From positions 34,343-98,342 of the forward strand of contig CAKRMK010000008.1 in NCBI GenBank assembly GCA_934364795.1: a stretch of DNA of 64,000 nt, written 5' to 3'. This DNA comes from an uncultured Blautia sp. GTDB taxonomy: Bacteria; Bacillota; Clostridia; Lachnospirales; Lachnospiraceae. Below, in pieces: positions 61,973 to 64,000 of this stretch; the stretch's first letter is position 1; the number at the start of each line of letters is the position of its first letter. A model generated the notes under the pieces. The model saw only the letters and a program-made list of their open reading frames with translations. It ran no database searches and was not told the DNA's origin. Both the position numbers and the translations under genes were made by a program.

Positions 61973-63232
61973 ATGGCAGTAAAAATTTATCATGGAGACA
62001 TTGTTTTTGCTCCGGCAGCAGATCAGTTATCAATTCATGAGAACAGTTATATTATTGTGGAAGACGGAGTTGTTTCCCAGATCTGCGAACAGGTTCCAGA
62101 GCAGTATAAAGGCGTGGAAGTAGTGGACTATGGCGATAAAATGATTATTCCGGCGTTCTCCGATCTTCACGTACACGGGGCACAGTATGTACAAAGAGGA
62201 ATTGGCATGGACTGCCTTCTTTCTGACTGGCTGAACCATTATACATTTCCACAGGAATCCCGTTTCGCAAATATGGAATATGCAAAAAACTGCTATGATG
62301 CATTTGTGGATGACATGATCCGCAACGGTACTTTCCATGCCAATGTGTTTGCTACCATTCACAGAGAAGCTACCAACTATCTCTTCGAAAAAATGGAAGA
62401 GAAGGGCATGTACGGCTATGTGGGAAAAGTAAATATGGATTGTAATTCTCCAGAATTTCTTGTCGAGACTACAGAGGATTCTCTGAAAGAAACAGAAAAA
62501 TATCTGGCAGAGCATGAGGGCAGCAAAAAGGTAAAAACCATTCTGGCACCTCGTTTTGCCCCTACCTGCAGCAAGCCTCTCATTGACGGACTTGGCCAGC
62601 TGGCAGCAAAATATCACTGTGGCGTGCATACCCATCTGGTAGAATCCAAATGGGAGGCACAGGAGGCCCTGAATCTGTTCCCGGGATATGGTTCCGATGC
62701 GGAAATCTATGAGCGCGCAGGCCTTATGGACAACGGCCCATCTATTTTCGCCCATGTTATATTCCCTACAGACGAGGATAAACGGATCCTGAAAAAACAT
62801 GGAAGCCTTTCAGTTCACTGTCCGGATGCCACAGTAAACATCATTGCTGGAATCATGCCTCTACAGCAGATGGAGTCAGAAGGAATGAAAATTGCAATCG
62901 GTTCTGATATTGCAGGTGGTCACGGAATCGCAGTTTACCGTCAGGTGGCAAGAGCCGTGCAGCTCTCCAAGCTGAAAGAATTTTATGAGCCACAGGAAAG
63001 CAAGACTATCACCATTACACAGGCGTTCTACCATGCAACAAAAGAAGCAGGAAGTGTATTTGGAAAAGTTGGATCTTTTGAAAAAGGATATGCATTTAAT
63101 GCACTTGTCATTGACAACATGGAAGATCCGTGGACAAAAATGACAGCAGAAGAGAAGCTGGAACGTTTCTGCTATATTGGAGATGACAGAAATATCCGGG
63201 CAAGATTTATTGACGGGGAATTATTGAAATAA
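61973..63232 (+). CDS. guaD: Guanine deaminase (amidohydrolase family)
   Basis: A 419-residue metal-dependent deaminase. Metal and substrate residues are visible: PAFSDLHVHGAQY (HxH), GVHTHLVES, FAHVIFPTDED (His), HCPDATVN and IGSDIAGG (Asp). The family converts guanine to xanthine and ammonia. Position after a nucleoside importer suits purine salvage or use as nitrogen source. Start chosen at ATG 61973 (GAGGGA upstream); the longer frame at 61943 overlaps that site. A terminator hairpin follows. A neighbouring amidohydrolase function (e.g. other aminopurine) cannot be excluded. Confidence 0.83.
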   Translation: MAVKIYHGDIVFAPAADQLSIHENSYIIVEDGVVSQICEQVPEQYKGVEVVDYGDKMIIPAFSDLHVHGAQYVQRGIGMDCLLSDWLNHYTFPQESRFANMEYAKNCYDAFVDDMIRNGTFHANVFATIHREATNYLFEKMEEKGMYGYVGKVNMDCNSPEFLVETTEDSLKETEKYLAEHEGSKKVKTILAPRFAPTCSKPLIDGLGQLAAKYHCGVHTHLVESKWEAQEALNLFPGYGSDAEIYERAGLMDNGPSIFAHVIFPTDEDKRILKKHGSLSVHCPDATVNIIAGIMPLQQMESEGMKIAIGSDIAGGHGIAVYRQVARAVQLSKLKEFYEPQESKTITITQAFYHATKEAGSVFGKVGSFEKGYAFNALVIDNMEDPWTKMTAEEKLERFCYIGDDRNIRARFIDGELLK

Positions 63233-63267
63233 AAAATATTACCTGAAAAAGGTATTGGGGATGAAAT

Positions 63268-63312
63268 CCGGCAGGAATCTGTGAGAATACAGGTTTCTGC
63301 CGGGAAGTTTTT
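63268..63312 (+). terminator. Terminator of the purine operon
   Basis: CCGGCAGGAATCTGT pairs with ACAGGTTTCTGCCGG (one mismatch), then GAAGTTTTTATAT. Confidence 0.85.
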
Positions 63313-63377
63313 ATATAGCCGGAAAATTTGTTGGAATTCTTTAGGTAATATTTGTAGGGGAATTATGTAAATTTATC

Positions 63378-63406
63378 TTGACAGCTTCACTATATATGCC
63401 TATAAT
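63378..63406 (+). promoter_or_regulatory. Consensus promoter of ssrA
   Basis: TTGACA, 17 bases, TATAAT: a perfect sigma-A consensus. The predicted start is near 63413, so about 65 bases of 5' leader are removed to give mature tmRNA. Confidence 0.85.
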
Positions 63407-63477
63407 AAAATCCTAACAAAAGCACACAATAGTGATACTTCGTCTGCGTACCAGAACTACCTATTTATATCTATTTA

Positions 63478-63824
63478 GGGCTTGTACTGGTTTCGACGGG
63501 GGTTTTGAAGTTGTGGAAGCCATCCGCAGCCTCCCGAACTGCGTAATAACGGGAAATTCTAAATATAAACGCTGACGATCAGTTAGTAATGGCAGCCTAA
63601 GTGCTGCCCGTCAGTCCTGTTGCACTCACACTTCAGGAGTCTGGCGTCGACCTTGTGAGAAACCTTGCCGGGTAAGCTTTGCCCCGGTAGATGTATCATG
63701 AAGCTACTGAAGCAGTAAGCCTGTCGGTGGGCGTGCTGCGGAGGGAATGTTAATACAGCGACTGTGATGGGAGATGCCGCAAGGGATAGACTTTCGGACG
63801 CGGGTTCAATTCCCGCCAGGTCCA
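63478..63824 (+). ncRNA. ssrA: tmRNA
   Basis: Transfer-messenger RNA of about 347 bases. The 5' acceptor strand GGGCTTG pairs with CAGGTCC at the 3' end, and the T-arm is GCGGGTTCAATTCCCGC. The tag frame ends at TAA 63598-63600 and encodes NADDQLVMAA (63568-63597), preceded by the Ala carried by tmRNA itself; an in-frame TAA at 63562 limits the start. Pseudoknots are suggested by CCTTGCCGGGTAAGC/GCCCCGG and later G-rich pairs. The 3' CCA is not encoded (ACTA follows), so it must be added. Confidence 0.95.
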
Positions 63825-63834
63825 CTAAAATGAA

Positions 63835-63888
63835 ACAAGCAGAATTTCTGATAGAATGTGATGTATACAGAGATTCTGCTTGTTTTTT
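63835..63888 (+). terminator. Terminator of ssrA
   Basis: ACAAGCAGAAT pairs perfectly with ATTCTGCTTGT, followed by six T. The remaining bases to 64000 contain no gene I can support. Confidence 0.9.
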
Positions 63889-64000
63889 CGTGGGGAATTT
63901 TGCTACTATTTAGGTTGCTATTGTGCTATTTAATGTGTGGGGGGAATGGTTTCCCGGACGCGGTTTTGCAAGGTATATTCCACGCAGACCGGAGCAACAT

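Noticed and set aside
63583..63825. An 80-codon minus-strand frame over ssrA
   Set aside because: It covers the conserved tmRNA; the frame is a coincidence often mis-annotated as a hypothetical protein.

Overview
The window looks like chromosomal DNA of an anaerobic, spore-forming Clostridia bacterium, most likely a gut Lachnospiraceae of the Blautia type. The evidence is a moderate-to-low GC content, AGGAGG-type ribosome binding sites, forespore sigma factor SigG next to a YlmC/YmxH protein, anaerobic iron-sulfur enzymes (Hcp, ferredoxins), FeoAB, a Clostridia-style T-box leader and a tmRNA without an encoded CCA. The genus is inference. I see no rRNA, no tRNA, no CRISPR array and no complete insertion sequence.

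Layout. 1-7.9 kb: the end of PTS enzyme I with a DeoR regulator, a Cof-type HAD phosphatase, a nitrosative-stress pair (hcp plus ferredoxin) facing a Crp/Fnr regulator across a shared palindromic operator, a PatB-type lyase, pyroglutamyl peptidase and a lone PAS protein. 8-18.5 kb is a metal and efflux region: a small export protein; a heavy-metal module made of a separate HMA protein, a P-type ATPase and an ArsR regulator with a CATATGAA-N6-TTCATATG operator; a Ca/Na antiporter; MntP behind a yybP-ykoY Mn riboswitch; a fused FeoA-FeoB behind a structured leader; and an MMPL/RND exporter. 18.7-20.9 kb: larB and larC of the nickel-pincer cofactor pathway.

21-34.4 kb is a cell-surface polymer locus: a TagGH-type ABC exporter, an acyltransferase, two GT4 glycosyltransferases, a Stealth phosphotransferase, TagD, three CDP-glycerol glycerophosphotransferases and a degenerate relative of the last one. 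Together these point to a poly(glycerol-phosphate) teichoic acid or phosphopolysaccharide. It is followed by a short transcription unit with a LexA-like box and a 32-codon ORF, and then a heterodimeric ABC exporter with one degenerate ATP site.

38.6-43.1 kb holds the most unusual system: a T-box leader (specifier probably Ile ATC), a GC-rich palindromic segment, a TRAP small permease (DctQ) and a 1105-residue protein that joins a DctM permease to two tandem, nearly identical DctP-type binding domains. 43-54.9 kb is mostly housekeeping: a LysE exporter, polyphosphate:AMP phosphotransferase, SigG, YmxH, NrdR, glutamate dehydrogenase, an aminotransferase, citrate synthase, patatin, YqeG, shikimate kinase and EF-P. 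56.3-63.2 kb is a nucleoside/purine salvage operon (BMP-family binding protein, ATPase, two permeases, MerR regulator, guanine deaminase) whose promoter has the 19-bp spacer typical of MerR control. ssrA (tmRNA) closes the window.

A family of short intergenic repeats with GCGTGTTTGAAAA-type ends and a CCCACAAATTGTGACGCA core recurs in at least nine intergenic gaps. All functional calls come from motif recognition by eye; no database search was run.
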